Below are positions 30,138 to 39,364 of a stretch of 64,000 nt of DNA, piece after piece. Both the position numbers and the translations under genes were made by a program. A model generated the notes under the pieces. The model had not been told where the DNA came from and did no database searches. It saw only the letters and a program-made list of their open reading frames with translations. Position 1 is the first letter of the stretch. Every line of letters begins with the position of its first letter. Source of the DNA: an uncultured Flavobacteriaceae bacterium (GTDB lineage Bacteria; Bacteroidota; Bacteroidia; Flavobacteriales; Flavobacteriaceae); NCBI GenBank assembly GCA_934675205.1, contig CAKUPQ010000004.1, positions 186,001 to 250,000 on the forward strand. The letters run 5' to 3'.

Positions 30138-30455
30138 TTACAACAAAGCGTCAATTGCATCAGTATAATTTTTCTTTGGAGCAACTCCTACTTGTCTTCC
30201 TACCACTTCTCCGTTTTGGAAAACCAATACAGTCGGAATGTTTCTGACTCCATATTTTGCAGCGAATTCCTGATTAGCATCTACGTCCACTTTTCCTACG
30301 ACTGCTTTTCCGTCATATTCGTTGCTGATTTCGTCAATGATTGGACCTACCATTCTGCAAGGACCACACCAAACAGCCCAAAAATCTACCATTACAGGTT
30401 TGTCCGATTTCAAAACTACTTCGTCAAAAGTAGCATCTGTTATTTCTAAAGCCAT
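30138..30455 (-). CDS. trxA: Thioredoxin
   Basis: A 105-residue thioredoxin that keeps cytoplasmic proteins reduced and supplies electrons to enzymes such as ribonucleotide reductase and methionine sulfoxide reductase. The redox motif WCGPC lies at residues 29-33. The cis-Pro segment RNIPTVLVFQNGEVV and the conserved Asp24 (VMVDFWA) are present. A -7 box TAATTTTG precedes the start on the minus strand (30486-30479). It stands alone; the next gene upstream on the same strand is the DUF2200 gene. Confidence 0.95.
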   Translation of the reverse strand: MALEITDATFDEVVLKSDKPVMVDFWAVWCGPCRMVGPIIDEISNEYDGKAVVGKVDVDANQEFAAKYGVRNIPTVLVFQNGEVVGRQVGVAPKKNYTDAIDALL

Positions 30456-30625
30456 ATTTTTTGTTTTTAAATGAATTACAAAATTACAATTTTATTTTGA
30501 ATGTATATCTTAAAGAAATATTAGTTTTTGTTATAGTGGTATTTGTAGAATCTAAAAAAATGAAAAAATCTAAAGAATCTAAAAAAAATGGAAACTGATG
30601 ATTTTTGTAGGTTATACACTGAAAA

Positions 30626-30976
30626 CTAACTCCTCAAAATCTTTTCCATTGCTTTGCCTTTGGCTAATTCATCAATCATTTTATCCAAATAACGGATTTC
30701 ACGCATTAGCTTTTCTTCGATTTCCTCTATGCGATAACCGCAAATCATACCTGTAATTTTCGAGGCATTCGGGTTAATTTCAGCCTGATTGAAAAAAGTT
30801 TCAAAATCGGTTTTTTCGTCTAAATGTTTTTGTAATGTTTTTTCGTCATAGCCCGTAAGCCAAAAAATAATTTGATTTACTTCTTCTTGGGTACGACCTT
30901 TTTTCTCCGCTTTTGTAATGTAATGCGGATACACACTCGCAAAAGCCATTTTGTAAACACGTTCTAAATTTTTCAT
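30626..30976 (-). CDS. DUF2200 family protein
   Basis: A 116-residue cytoplasmic protein that matches DUF2200: [58 protein letters not shown] and [19 protein letters not shown]. These segments cover the whole protein. The family is widespread in bacteria and has no known function. A YdeI/OmdA-like or DNA-repair link has been discussed for neighbours in other genomes, but I see nothing here to support it. The gene is monocistronic in appearance. Confidence 0.85.
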   Translation of the reverse strand: MKNLERVYKMAFASVYPHYITKAEKKGRTQEEVNQIIFWLTGYDEKTLQKHLDEKTDFETFFNQAEINPNASKITGMICGYRIEEIEEKLMREIRYLDKMIDELAKGKAMEKILRS

Positions 30977-31063
30977 TTTATTTGTTTTTTGCTCCCTCTG
31001 AATTTCATCTGAATTTTATATATTTTTTCTGCGTTAATCTGCGAAATCTGTGGGAAAATTAAA

Positions 31064-33061
31064 CTAATTATACTGCGAATAATGATTAAGCGGAGTTACA
31101 TTCCCTAAAAGAGAAAACAAAAATTTCCGTAATTCTCCGTATTGCACAATATTGGTTAGAACTTCCGAATTATCGGTTTCACTATTGGTTTCTTTGGTTT
31201 GATTCATCAAATCTCCTATAAGTCTGTAAATCAGATGGCAACGTAAATTTAAAATAGTTTCGTTTACGTTTTGAAGAATCACACTTTCCTGATCTTTGGT
31301 TTTCGGAAAAATATTTTTTGATTCCCAGTTATCCAAGCGGTATCTGTCATCAGACAAATACAAATCACTGATTTCGGAGGCTAACTCCTGTGGAATTTCC
31401 GAAATGAATTTTTCCTTGTCAAACGATTCGTTAGAATGAAAATGCAAAATAATATAGTTATAAATGACTTTAAACTGCTCGTTAGAGAATTCGATTTCGT
31501 CATCTTGGAGATTCAGATAAATCCTTTCGTAAACTTTGTAGTCCTTTTTCGTGGATTTTCTCTCTAATTCTCCGTCTTCATTTAAAGTGAAATGATAGTC
31601 CTCAAAAGTAAGTTCTTTTGTTCCGTAATTTAAGAGGATTTTTAAAATATTTTCTTCGATAACTTTCAGAAAATCAATCTTTTCGAGCTGAGTTTCTTCC
31701 CGTTTTACAGACTCGATAGTTTTGTTTTCCTCAAATGTTTTTTTGGCTGAATCGTATTGCTCTTTCCGTAGGATTTGAGCCAAAGTATTCACCAAAACAT
31801 CTTCCGAAATATCCATAATTTTTGAAGTTTCCTTGACGTAAACCTCTCGTTTTATCCTATCGGGAATTTTGGAAATGCTCGTAACCATATCTCGGATAAG
31901 TTCCGCTTTTTTGATGGGGTCGTTTTGAGCATCTTCGTTTAATAATGATGCTTTGAACTGAATGAAATCTTTGGCATTTTCCTCTAAATACAAGGTCAAA
32001 TCTTCAAACGAAGTCTTTTTGGCAAAGCTGTCAGGGTCTTCTCCATCGGGAAAAGTGCAGACTTTTACGTTCATTCCCTCCTCCAAAATCAAGTCAATTC
32101 CACGAATGGAAGCCCGAAGTCCTGCCGAATCTCCGTCAAACAAAACCGTAATATTTTTGGTCAAACGGCTAACCAAACGGATTTGGTCAGAAGTCAGAGC
32201 CGTTCCCGAAGAGGCAACCACATTCTCAACTCCCGATTGGTTGAACTGAATCACATCGGTATATCCCTCAACCAAATAGCAGTTGTCATTTTTGGCAATG
32301 GCTTGTTTTGCCTGAAAAAGTCCATAAAGGATTTTACTCTTGTGATAGATTTCGCTTTCAGGCGAATTCAGATATTTTGCCGCTTTTTTGTCCGTAACCA
32401 AAATACGTCCTCCAAAACCCAAAACCCGACCCGACATACTCTGAATCGGAAACATCACACGACCTTTAAACCTGTCGAATTTCTTGTCTTCCTTAACGAT
32501 TGTAAGTCCCGTTTTTTCGAGAAATTCAAGGCTGTAGCCGTTTTTGAGAGCTTCATCTGTAAAAGAAGTCCAAGCATCAGGAGAATACCCTAAACCGAAT
32601 TTTTCGATAGTTTCGTTCGTAAAGCCTCTTTCCTTGAAATACGAAAGCCCGATTGCCTTTCCCTCTTGGGTATTGAGCAAAACATTGTGGAAATATTTTT
32701 TGGCAAATTCCGAAACCAGATACATACTTTCCTTTTCGGAAGCCTGTTCTTTTTCCTCCGAAGTCTGCTCGGTTTCTTCGATTTCGATGTTGTATTTTTT
32801 GGCTAAATACCGAATGGCCTCCGGATACGAAAAATGCTCGTGTTCCATTAAAAACGAAACGACATTTCCACCTTTTCCCGAGCTGAAATCTTTCCAAATC
32901 TGCTTGGTCGGAGATACCATAAACGAAGGAGATTTTTCGTCCACAAACGGACTCAACCCTTTCAGGTTGCTCCCTGCACGTTTGAGTTGCACGAAATCTC
33001 CGATGACCTCCTCCACACGAGCCACCTCAAAAACCGTATCTATCGTATTTCTTGAAATCAT
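31064..33061 (-). CDS. dnaG: DNA primase, without zinc ligands
   Basis: A 665-residue primase that lays RNA primers at the replication fork with DnaB. I use the ATG at 33061 (ISRNTIDTVFEVARVEEVIG), since a -7 box TATCTTTG (33085-33078) lies between it and the longer open frame to 33190. The zinc-binding domain has the backbone of the family (LKGLSPFVDEKSPSFMVSP, WKDFSSGKGGN) but its Cys and His ligands are replaced by Ser, Val, Asp and Ser. I recall this in other flavobacterial primases. The TOPRIM core is intact: CYLVEGYTDVIQFNQSG and LFDGDSAGLRASIRG. The C-terminal 240 residues are the DnaB-interaction region. Confidence 0.93.
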   Translation of the reverse strand: MISRNTIDTVFEVARVEEVIGDFVQLKRAGSNLKGLSPFVDEKSPSFMVSPTKQIWKDFSSGKGGNVVSFLMEHEHFSYPEAIRYLAKKYNIEIEETEQTSEEKEQASEKESMYLVSEFAKKYFHNVLLNTQEGKAIGLSYFKERGFTNETIEKFGLGYSPDAWTSFTDEALKNGYSLEFLEKTGLTIVKEDKKFDRFKGRVMFPIQSMSGRVLGFGGRILVTDKKAAKYLNSPESEIYHKSKILYGLFQAKQAIAKNDNCYLVEGYTDVIQFNQSGVENVVASSGTALTSDQIRLVSRLTKNITVLFDGDSAGLRASIRGIDLILEEGMNVKVCTFPDGEDPDSFAKKTSFEDLTLYLEENAKDFIQFKASLLNEDAQNDPIKKAELIRDMVTSISKIPDRIKREVYVKETSKIMDISEDVLVNTLAQILRKEQYDSAKKTFEENKTIESVKREETQLEKIDFLKVIEENILKILLNYGTKELTFEDYHFTLNEDGELERKSTKKDYKVYERIYLNLQDDEIEFSNEQFKVIYNYIILHFHSNESFDKEKFISEIPQELASEISDLYLSDDRYRLDNWESKNIFPKTKDQESVILQNVNETILNLRCHLIYRLIGDLMNQTKETNSETDNSEVLTNIVQYGELRKFLFSLLGNVTPLNHYSQYN

Positions 33062-33269
33062 TTTTTTGTTGAAAACACAAAGATACAAAGGTTGAGGGAA
33101 TAGAAAACAGTTTTGTAAATTTGTTGTAAAGTAAGCCCATACATTAATAGTCAATCTTTGTGGTATTGTTTTTTGCCACGAAGGCACCAAGACACAAAGT
33201 CGAATAAAGAGGAATTGAGAAAAGAAGTGTGATTTTGCTTGAAATTTGTTGTATAAATCCCCAAAACCA

Positions 33270-33626
33270 ATGACAGAAATAACAATAAAAAGAGTTTATG
33301 AAAAACCCTCTCCGACAGACGGTTTTCGTATTTTGGTGGATAGGCTCTGGCCTCGTGGCATTTCCAAAGAAAATGCTCATATCGACCAGTGGAACAAAGA
33401 TATCGCTCCCTCAACCGAACTCCGAAAATGGTTTAACCACGACCCCGAAAAATGGGACGCATTTTCCGAAAAATATTTAGATGAATTAAAAGCCAATAAC
33501 GTTGGAAAAACCTTTTGGGAACAGTACAAAAACCAAAAGAAAATTACGTTGGTGTTTGGTGCTAAAGATACACAACATTGTAATTCGGTTGTTTTGTTGG
33601 GGTATTTGAAATCGTTTCAGAAGTAA
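33270..33626 (+). CDS. DUF488 family protein (YeaO-like)
   Basis: A 118-residue protein starting at the ATG at 33270 (TEITIKRVYEKPSPTDGF). The DUF488 pattern is complete: RILVDRLWPRGISKENA, WNKDIAPSTELRKWFNHDP, WDAFSEKYLDEL and a final strand KITLVFGAKDTQHCNSVVLL. The family, which includes E. coli YeaO, has no established reaction; the conserved RLWPRG, H-D-P and Cys residues suggest a small-molecule or nucleic acid-binding enzyme. It is divergent to dnaG and stands alone. Confidence 0.85.
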   Translation: MTEITIKRVYEKPSPTDGFRILVDRLWPRGISKENAHIDQWNKDIAPSTELRKWFNHDPEKWDAFSEKYLDELKANNVGKTFWEQYKNQKKITLVFGAKDTQHCNSVVLLGYLKSFQK

Positions 33627-33661
33627 AATTTCCTTATCTTTGAAAGACTAATTTTTAGAAA

Positions 33662-34174
33662 ATGAAAATCAAAGTTATATTTCTGTTTATTGTTGGATTG
33701 TTTTTAATGAATTGTAAAGATGAAAATACAATTCAACAGGAAGAAATTGCTCAAATTGAAGAAATCAATACGTTTGATTTTATCAATAAAAGTTTTGAAG
33801 AAAAATTAAATGAGTTTATTGACGGTTGTGAACAAATAAATCAAAGAAGAGCTGAAGCTAAAAAGTATAATATTACTGTAGGTTTGGTTTTTAAGTTAAA
33901 ACCTGAATATGAAGAAGGTGATTCTACAATAGTAGAGGTTACATTTATGTTTTACAGCCCAATATCTTGTAATAATATTATTGGAATGAAAAAAATAAGA
34001 GGGTACAATATCTTTTATGCAAGTTTAGGTGAAGAAGTTGATAGACAAATTATAAAAGTTAATATTCCTTTTAATGATTGTTTGGATTATGTAGATTTTG
34101 AAATTATAAATACGATATTTGACCCTCTGACTCTTTTTTATGTATTTGAAAATGGAGAGTTAAAAGAATATTAG
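33662..34174 (+). CDS. Hypothetical lipoprotein
   Basis: A 170-residue protein with a lipoprotein signal (IKVIFLFIVGLFLMNCKDEN; the Cys after LMN is the lipid site). It continues with a Glu-rich spacer and one globular domain with several Cys residues (FIDGCEQINQRRAEA, FMFYSPISCNN, INIPFNDCLDYV in approximate order). A -7 box TATCTTTG precedes it at 33635-33642. It is expected in the inner or outer membrane facing the periplasm. I do not recognise a family. Confidence 0.65.
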   Translation: MKIKVIFLFIVGLFLMNCKDENTIQQEEIAQIEEINTFDFINKSFEEKLNEFIDGCEQINQRRAEAKKYNITVGLVFKLKPEYEEGDSTIVEVTFMFYSPISCNNIIGMKKIRGYNIFYASLGEEVDRQIIKVNIPFNDCLDYVDFEIINTIFDPLTLFYVFENGELKEY

Positions 34175-34220
34175 AAGACATTCCTAACACAATCAATAAA
34201 AATCCCCTGATCCCTAACCA

Positions 34221-34248
34221 AAAAAGTCTGCCAATTAGCAGACTTTTT
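34221..34248. terminator. Bidirectional terminator between convergent genes
   Basis: Arms AAAAAGTCTGC and GCAGACTTTTT (11 bases, perfect) with a 6-base loop. It lies between the lipoprotein gene and lepA, which converge, and serves both. Confidence 0.9.
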
Positions 34249-34267
34249 AAATTATAGATTATTCTTT

Positions 34268-36064
34268 TTAATCATTCAGTTTCAAAACAGCCATAAAAGC
34301 CGATTGCGGAATCTCAACATTCCCGACTTGTCGCATACGTTTTTTACCTGCTTTTTGTTTTTCGAGTAGTTTACGTTTACGGGAAATATCTCCTCCGTAA
34401 CATTTTGCGGTAACGTCTTTACGAAGTGCTTTAATGGTTTCACGAGCAATGACTTTCACTCCGATTGCAGCCTGAATCGGAATATCAAACTGCTGTCTTG
34501 GGATAAGTTCACGTAATTTTTCACACATTTTTTTTCCGATGTGATAGGCATTATCTTCGTGAATAAGAGCCGAAAGTGCATCTACATTTTGTCCGTTTAA
34601 CAGCACATCAAGACGAACTAATTTCGATGCTCTCATTCCGATTGGGTGGTAATCAAATGAGGCATATCCTTTGGAGACCGTTTTTAATCTATCATAAAAA
34701 TCAAATACGATTTCAGCCAAAGGCATATCAAAAGTAAGCTCAACTCGTTCGGTTGTCAGGTAGGTTTGATTGGTAATCTGTCCTCTTTTTTCGATACACA
34801 GACTCATTACGTTTCCGACATAATCCGCTTTTGTAATGATAGTTGCTTTGATATAGGGCTCCTCTACCCTATCCAATTTTGACGGCTCGGGCAAATCAGA
34901 CGGATTGTTTACCACAAACGGAGTTTCAGGGTCTTTTTTGGTATAAGCTAGATACGAAACGTTCGGAACAGTCGTGATAACCGTCATATTGAACTCTCTC
35001 TCCAAGCGTTCCTGAACGATTTCCATATGTAACATTCCCAAGAAACCACAACGGAAACCAAATCCTAATGCCGCCGAACTCTCTGCTGTAAACACAAGCG
35101 AAGCATCGTTTAGCTGCAATTTTTCCATTGAAGCACGAAGTTCTTCGTAATCTTCTGTATCCACAGGGTAAATTCCCGCAAAAACCATAGGTTTTACGTT
35201 CTCAAAACCATCAATCATATTTTGAGTAGGTGTTTTGGCATCGGTAATCGTATCCCCTACTTTTACTTCTTTTGCCTCTTTAATTCCCGAAATCAGATAA
35301 CCTACATCTCCTGTTCCGATACTGTTTTTCGGAACCTGGTTGAGTTTAAGCGTACCGACTTCATCAGCAAAATACTCTTTCCCGGTAGCCATAAATTTGA
35401 TTTTCTGACCTTTGGAAATAGCTCCGTTTATCACTCTAAAAATTACCTCAATTCCCCTAAACGGATTATAAACCGAATCAAAAATCAAAGCTTGAAGAGG
35501 TTCTTCAGGATTTCCTTTTGGAGCAGGAATTTTCTCAATGACAGCCTCCAAAATCTTATCTACTCCGAAACCTGTTTTTCCCGAAGCGTGAATAATATCC
35601 TCCAATTTACAACCCAACAAATCCACAATATCATCACTTACTTCTTCGGGATTGGCACTTGGCAGATCCACTTTGTTCAGAATAGGAATAATTTCCAAAT
35701 CGTTTTCCAAAGCCAGATAAAGGTTTGAAATCGTTTGTGCCTGAATACTTTGAGCCGCATCTACAATCAGCAAAGCTCCTTCACAGGCAGCAATCGAACG
35801 GGAAACCTCATACGAAAAATCCACGTGTCCGGGAGTGTCGATAAGGTTTAGGATATATTTTTCTCCTTTGTATTCGTATTCCATTTGGATTGCGTGCGAT
35901 TTAATGGTAATTCCACGTTCACGTTCCAAATCCATATTGTCCAAAAGCTGGGCTTGTTTTTCTCTCTCGGTTACCGTTTGGGTAAAATCCAAGAGCCTGT
36001 CAGCCAAGGTACTTTTTCCGTGGTCAATATGTGCAATAATGCAAAAGTTGCGAATGTTCTTCAT
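34268..36064 (-). CDS. lepA: Elongation factor 4 (back-translocase)
   Basis: A 598-residue translational GTPase. I use the ATG at 36064 ([18 protein letters not shown]), since the -7 box TATCTTTG at 36090-36083 lies just upstream and rules out the longer frame. G-motifs are complete: AHIDHGKST (G1), DTPGHVDF (G3), [11 protein letters not shown] (G4). The C-terminal LepA-specific domain ends in [17 protein letters not shown]. LepA binds the ribosome and helps it recover from mistranslocation and under salt stress. It has no operon partner in the window. Confidence 0.95.
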   Translation of the reverse strand: MKNIRNFCIIAHIDHGKSTLADRLLDFTQTVTEREKQAQLLDNMDLERERGITIKSHAIQMEYEYKGEKYILNLIDTPGHVDFSYEVSRSIAACEGALLIVDAAQSIQAQTISNLYLALENDLEIIPILNKVDLPSANPEEVSDDIVDLLGCKLEDIIHASGKTGFGVDKILEAVIEKIPAPKGNPEEPLQALIFDSVYNPFRGIEVIFRVINGAISKGQKIKFMATGKEYFADEVGTLKLNQVPKNSIGTGDVGYLISGIKEAKEVKVGDTITDAKTPTQNMIDGFENVKPMVFAGIYPVDTEDYEELRASMEKLQLNDASLVFTAESSAALGFGFRCGFLGMLHMEIVQERLEREFNMTVITTVPNVSYLAYTKKDPETPFVVNNPSDLPEPSKLDRVEEPYIKATIITKADYVGNVMSLCIEKRGQITNQTYLTTERVELTFDMPLAEIVFDFYDRLKTVSKGYASFDYHPIGMRASKLVRLDVLLNGQNVDALSALIHEDNAYHIGKKMCEKLRELIPRQQFDIPIQAAIGVKVIARETIKALRKDVTAKCYGGDISRKRKLLEKQKAGKKRMRQVGNVEIPQSAFMAVLKLND

Positions 36065-36180
36065 CTTCGTAAAATAAGTGAGCAAAGATAGTTTTTTAGT
36101 CCGAAGTTTTCAGTCCGAAGTCCGAAGTTTTTTAGATTTTGGATTTTAAATAGCAGGTTTATGAATGATATAAACAAAAA

Positions 36181-36204
36181 AACTTTGCTCCGAAGAGCAA
36201 AGTT
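36181..36204. terminator. Hairpin between YceI-type gene and lepA
   Basis: Arms AACTTTGCTC and GAGCAAAGTT (10 bases, perfect) with loop CGAA, preceded by an A tract on the plus strand. It fits a terminator for the YceI-type gene on the minus strand, where the A tract becomes the T run. Confidence 0.75.
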
Positions 36205-36242
36205 CTTAAAAATAAGTTCGAATTAATACGTAACCTATAAAA

Positions 36243-36893
36243 TTATTTTACTGCTTTTACCACAAATTTGATTGTAATATTATTGCTAATAACATTGTCA
36301 GCAGCAACGTCTGTCATTGATTCATTTCTGAAATTAACGTTCCATTGTGTTCTGTCAATAGTGAAAGCATCAGCAACAATTGTTACATCATTGTCAGCAA
36401 CAGTTACTTTTGCAGGGAATTTTACGTTTTTAGTAATTCCTTTCAAAGTTAAGTTTCCTTCGATGTTTCCTTCAGAAACAGCTGTGATTTCAAATTTTCC
36501 TTCAGGGAATTCAGATACGTTAAAAAAGTGGTCTGCATTCTCTGCGGTAGCACCTTTAAGGTGTCCTTCTAACCAACCTCTTTTTTCTTCGTCTTCGATA
36601 TCCAATACAGCGATTGAATTCATATCAATAACGAATGAACCTGCCTCAACAACTCCACCTTTTACGCTAACTTCTCCTGAAGAAAGAGCGATTGTTCCGT
36701 TGTGAGTACCTCCTACAACTTTTCCACCTTCCCATACAATTTCTGATTCAGCTGTGTTTACATTAAATGTTACAGCTTCTGCACTTGCTTCAGTTACAGC
36801 TTCTGCATCTGTCGCTTGGGTAGCTTTGTTACAACTTGTAGCCGAAAATGTCAATCCTGCTACGATAGCCAATGATAATACTATTCTTTTCAT
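36243..36893 (-). CDS. YceI-like lipoprotein
   Basis: A 216-residue lipoprotein (signal peptide ending in FSATSCNK; lipid site at Cys21) with a YceI domain covering residues 45-215. The lipocalin-like strands show AESEIVWEGGKVVGGTHNGT, GSFVIDMNSIAVLDIEDE, LTLKGITKNVKFPAKV and DRTQWNVNFRNES. YceI proteins bind polyisoprenoid lipids in the periplasm. The Ala/Glu-rich spacer of 20 residues after the lipid anchor lifts the domain from the membrane. It stands alone, with a -7 box TATCTTTG (36937-36930) upstream. Confidence 0.9.
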   Translation of the reverse strand: MKRIVLSLAIVAGLTFSATSCNKATQATDAEAVTEASAEAVTFNVNTAESEIVWEGGKVVGGTHNGTIALSSGEVSVKGGVVEAGSFVIDMNSIAVLDIEDEEKRGWLEGHLKGATAENADHFFNVSEFPEGKFEITAVSEGNIEGNLTLKGITKNVKFPAKVTVADNDVTIVADAFTIDRTQWNVNFRNESMTDVAADNVISNNITIKFVVKAVK

Positions 36894-36996
36894 AATTTAA
36901 AATTTGTTTTGATTTAAATAATTATGAGGCAAAGATATACGAAAAAGCAAAGAAAAATATTAATAAAATGTTAATATTTGTATATACAAGTGTTTT

Positions 36997-38271
36997 TTAT
37001 TGCTTCGACTTTTCCAAAATCAAACTTCTGCTATAAAACAAAGCATAAAGCATTACGAAAAATATAATTCCCTTTTGTCTTTCTAAAAACGATTCGGTTG
37101 CAAAAAGCGAAATCATCAGAAGTGCAAAGCTAATATGTAAAAAATCTTTTGTTTGGATTCCCCTTTTTAAGAGGACAAAAAGCATTACAATCAAAATTAA
37201 AACTCCCAAAACCCCTAATTCGGACAGCAATTGTAGGTATTGATTGTGAAAATTCAGATTCTTATAATCTTCGTGTAAATGATAGTGTTCAAACTTTTCG
37301 TTAACCTTATTCTGAGAAGTTCCTGCTCCCAAACCAAAAAAATACGAATTGTTTTCAGAGGCAATTTCGTTATAAATCCGAAACTGAAAAACCCGAAACG
37401 AAACTCCCGAAAAATAATCATTCTCCGAAAAATCCGTGTTCGTCCAAACATCTTGTATGGTCAGGTTTCTGACTCCTAATTCGTTTGTCTGCACATTGTT
37501 TACATTAATATCGTATTCGTGTTTTAGCCTTTCTGAAATATATTTTGATGAAATTAGAAAAATTATTGCCACTGCGAAAAGTGAAATGATTTTCGCTTTT
37601 TTGCTACTTTTTGAAAAAAACAAAAACCAAATAATAGAAATAAAAACAGTCGTCAGAATGATGTTTTTAGAAGAAAACAAAAACAGTATTGCCAACAAAA
37701 AACCTCCGAAAATATATTCGTAAACCTTTTTGGAATGAGATAAAAAATACAAAAAAGCAAAAGCTGTAAAAATCGAAGCATAAATGGCACTCACATTATT
37801 TGCTAATTCGTGATAGAAAAAAACAGCTGAATTTCCGGTATTTATATATCTGAAAACAGCTTTTAAGAGAAAGAAAACTCCATAAAAAACCATTGAAAAA
37901 CTGAAGTATCGGAAAATTTTGTCGTAATATTCTTTTCGGATTTGCTTATGAAGAATAAAAAAACCAATCGGAATTGCTATAAAAGGAGTTAATTTCCCTA
38001 TCATTTTGGAAGTTTCTTTGGTGTCTATGGTCCAAAAAGAAGACAAAGCAACAAGTGCAAAAAACGAAATCAAAACCCATAATCCGAAAGGAAAAGAAAG
38101 GAATTTCCTACGGAAACAAAACACAGCAAAAGCAATAAAAACTCCAAAAGAAATACTACCAAAAGCGTGGCTCAAAGGAAGTGCAAAAAGCACAGAAGTG
38201 CCTAAAAAAACAAAGCTATTTTCTTTGTTTTTGGTTAAGGCATCTTTCAAAAAGGTCAAGATATTGCTCAT
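36997..38271 (-). CDS. O-antigen ligase/polymerase-type membrane protein
   Basis: A 424-residue multi-pass protein of the Wzy_C/WaaL group with about eleven membrane helices. The long periplasmic loop (residues 240-320) contains NSYFFGLGAGTSQNKVNEKFEHYHLHEDYKN (in pieces) and NLNFHNQYLQLLSELG, which matches the catalytic HNxYL-type motif of O-antigen ligases. It either ligates or polymerises surface polysaccharide. It is the last gene of the polysaccharide locus and overlaps the glycosyltransferase gene before it by 56 bases. A second gene of the same class lies at 43045-44292. Confidence 0.8.
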   Translation of the reverse strand: MSNILTFLKDALTKNKENSFVFLGTSVLFALPLSHAFGSISFGVFIAFAVFCFRRKFLSFPFGLWVLISFFALVALSSFWTIDTKETSKMIGKLTPFIAIPIGFFILHKQIRKEYYDKIFRYFSFSMVFYGVFFLLKAVFRYINTGNSAVFFYHELANNVSAIYASIFTAFAFLYFLSHSKKVYEYIFGGFLLAILFLFSSKNIILTTVFISIIWFLFFSKSSKKAKIISLFAVAIIFLISSKYISERLKHEYDINVNNVQTNELGVRNLTIQDVWTNTDFSENDYFSGVSFRVFQFRIYNEIASENNSYFFGLGAGTSQNKVNEKFEHYHLHEDYKNLNFHNQYLQLLSELGVLGVLILIVMLFVLLKRGIQTKDFLHISFALLMISLFATESFLERQKGIIFFVMLYALFYSRSLILEKSKQ

Positions 38272-39319
38272 TGATTCGTTTCCAATTAAATTCGTTTATG
38301 ACAGCCTGATAGTTATTTTTAATAAAACGAAGATAATCAGATTTTCGTGTATTCAACAAAAGTTCTTTCACCTGATTTGCATCTGAAAAATAAAGTGCAT
38401 TTTCTTTGAGAACTCCTTTGTTAAATTCGTTGTGATTTGCAGCTATCAAGGCTTGAGAACCCATTGCCTCAAGCAAAGACGGATTTGTTCCTCCTACGGA
38501 ATGTCCGTGAAAATACAAAAATGAGAAATATCTTAAATTATTGAGTTCTTGCAAATTGTAAATAGCTCCCAAAAATCGGATATTATGATGATTGCGGCAT
38601 TTGTTTTTCAGATATTCTCCAAACTTGGTATTGTGATTTCCGATGACTAAAAAATCCTGATTCGTCTTGCTCAAAACCACTCCGTCCAAAATCATTTCCA
38701 AGTTGTTTTCGGGCTCAAAACGAGCAATGAGCATACTGTAATTTTCTTTTGAAACCTGATATTTATCCAAAACACTTTCATCAGGATTGTCAAAAAAATC
38801 CGACCCGTAAGCAATATAAACCGAATCTTTTTTGAACTTTTCTTTGATGTGTTTCTGGATTCCCAACGAATCTGCAATCAGATAATCGCTGTGTTTTGCA
38901 GCCAGTTTTTCTGCAAATTTCAAAAATTGCTTAACCAAAGAATTGTATTTAGAACGTTTCCATTCCAACCCGTCCATATTGGTTATGATAACCGAATTTT
39001 TCGGAAGCATAAAATACCAAACCGAATTACTGGTATATCCCAACTGAAGAATAATATCAAAATCTCGTTTTTGAGAGTCTTTGATACAATTATAGTCGTA
39101 AAAAAAAGCTCCGAAAGTACCAATCTTATCTTCCGGATCTTTTTGATGAATGATGTTTACTCCCTTAAAAGTTGTTTCTTGGTATGGATGCGAAGACGAG
39201 TTATACACATATACTTCGTGTCCTTTTTCTGCTAAAAAGACCGAAAAATATTCTGCAAATTGCTCGAAACCTCCGTAATGATTAGGAATTCCTCTTGTAC
39301 CAAGTATAGCTATCTTCAT
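38216..39319 (-). CDS. Glycosyltransferase, family 4 with DUF1972 N-terminus
   Basis: A 367-residue GT-B fold enzyme. The N-terminus (MKIAILGTRGIPNHYGGFEQFAEYF in overlapping parts) is the DUF1972 pattern of rhamnosyl- or galactosyltransferases of capsule and O-antigen loci. The C-terminal domain shows YSMLIARFEPENNLEMILDG, FLVIGNHNTKFGEYL and FYFHGHSVGGTNPSLLEAMG, the last with the Glu that binds the sugar nucleotide. It transfers one sugar to the lipid-linked repeat unit in the cytoplasm. Donor and acceptor cannot be read from sequence. Confidence 0.88.
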   Translation of the reverse strand: MKIAILGTRGIPNHYGGFEQFAEYFSVFLAEKGHEVYVYNSSSHPYQETTFKGVNIIHQKDPEDKIGTFGAFFYDYNCIKDSQKRDFDIILQLGYTSNSVWYFMLPKNSVIITNMDGLEWKRSKYNSLVKQFLKFAEKLAAKHSDYLIADSLGIQKHIKEKFKKDSVYIAYGSDFFDNPDESVLDKYQVSKENYSMLIARFEPENNLEMILDGVVLSKTNQDFLVIGNHNTKFGEYLKNKCRNHHNIRFLGAIYNLQELNNLRYFSFLYFHGHSVGGTNPSLLEAMGSQALIAANHNEFNKGVLKENALYFSDANQVKELLLNTRKSDYLRFIKNNYQAVINEFNWKRINEQYLDLFERCLNQKQRK

Positions 39320-39364
39320 TCAAGGAAAAAGTTATAGTGGGCAAAAGTAAGGAAATTAAAAGAA

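Noticed and set aside
33062..33190. Longer N-terminus of dnaG
   Set aside because: The added residues do not resemble primase, and a -7 box lies at 33085-33078, inside that stretch.
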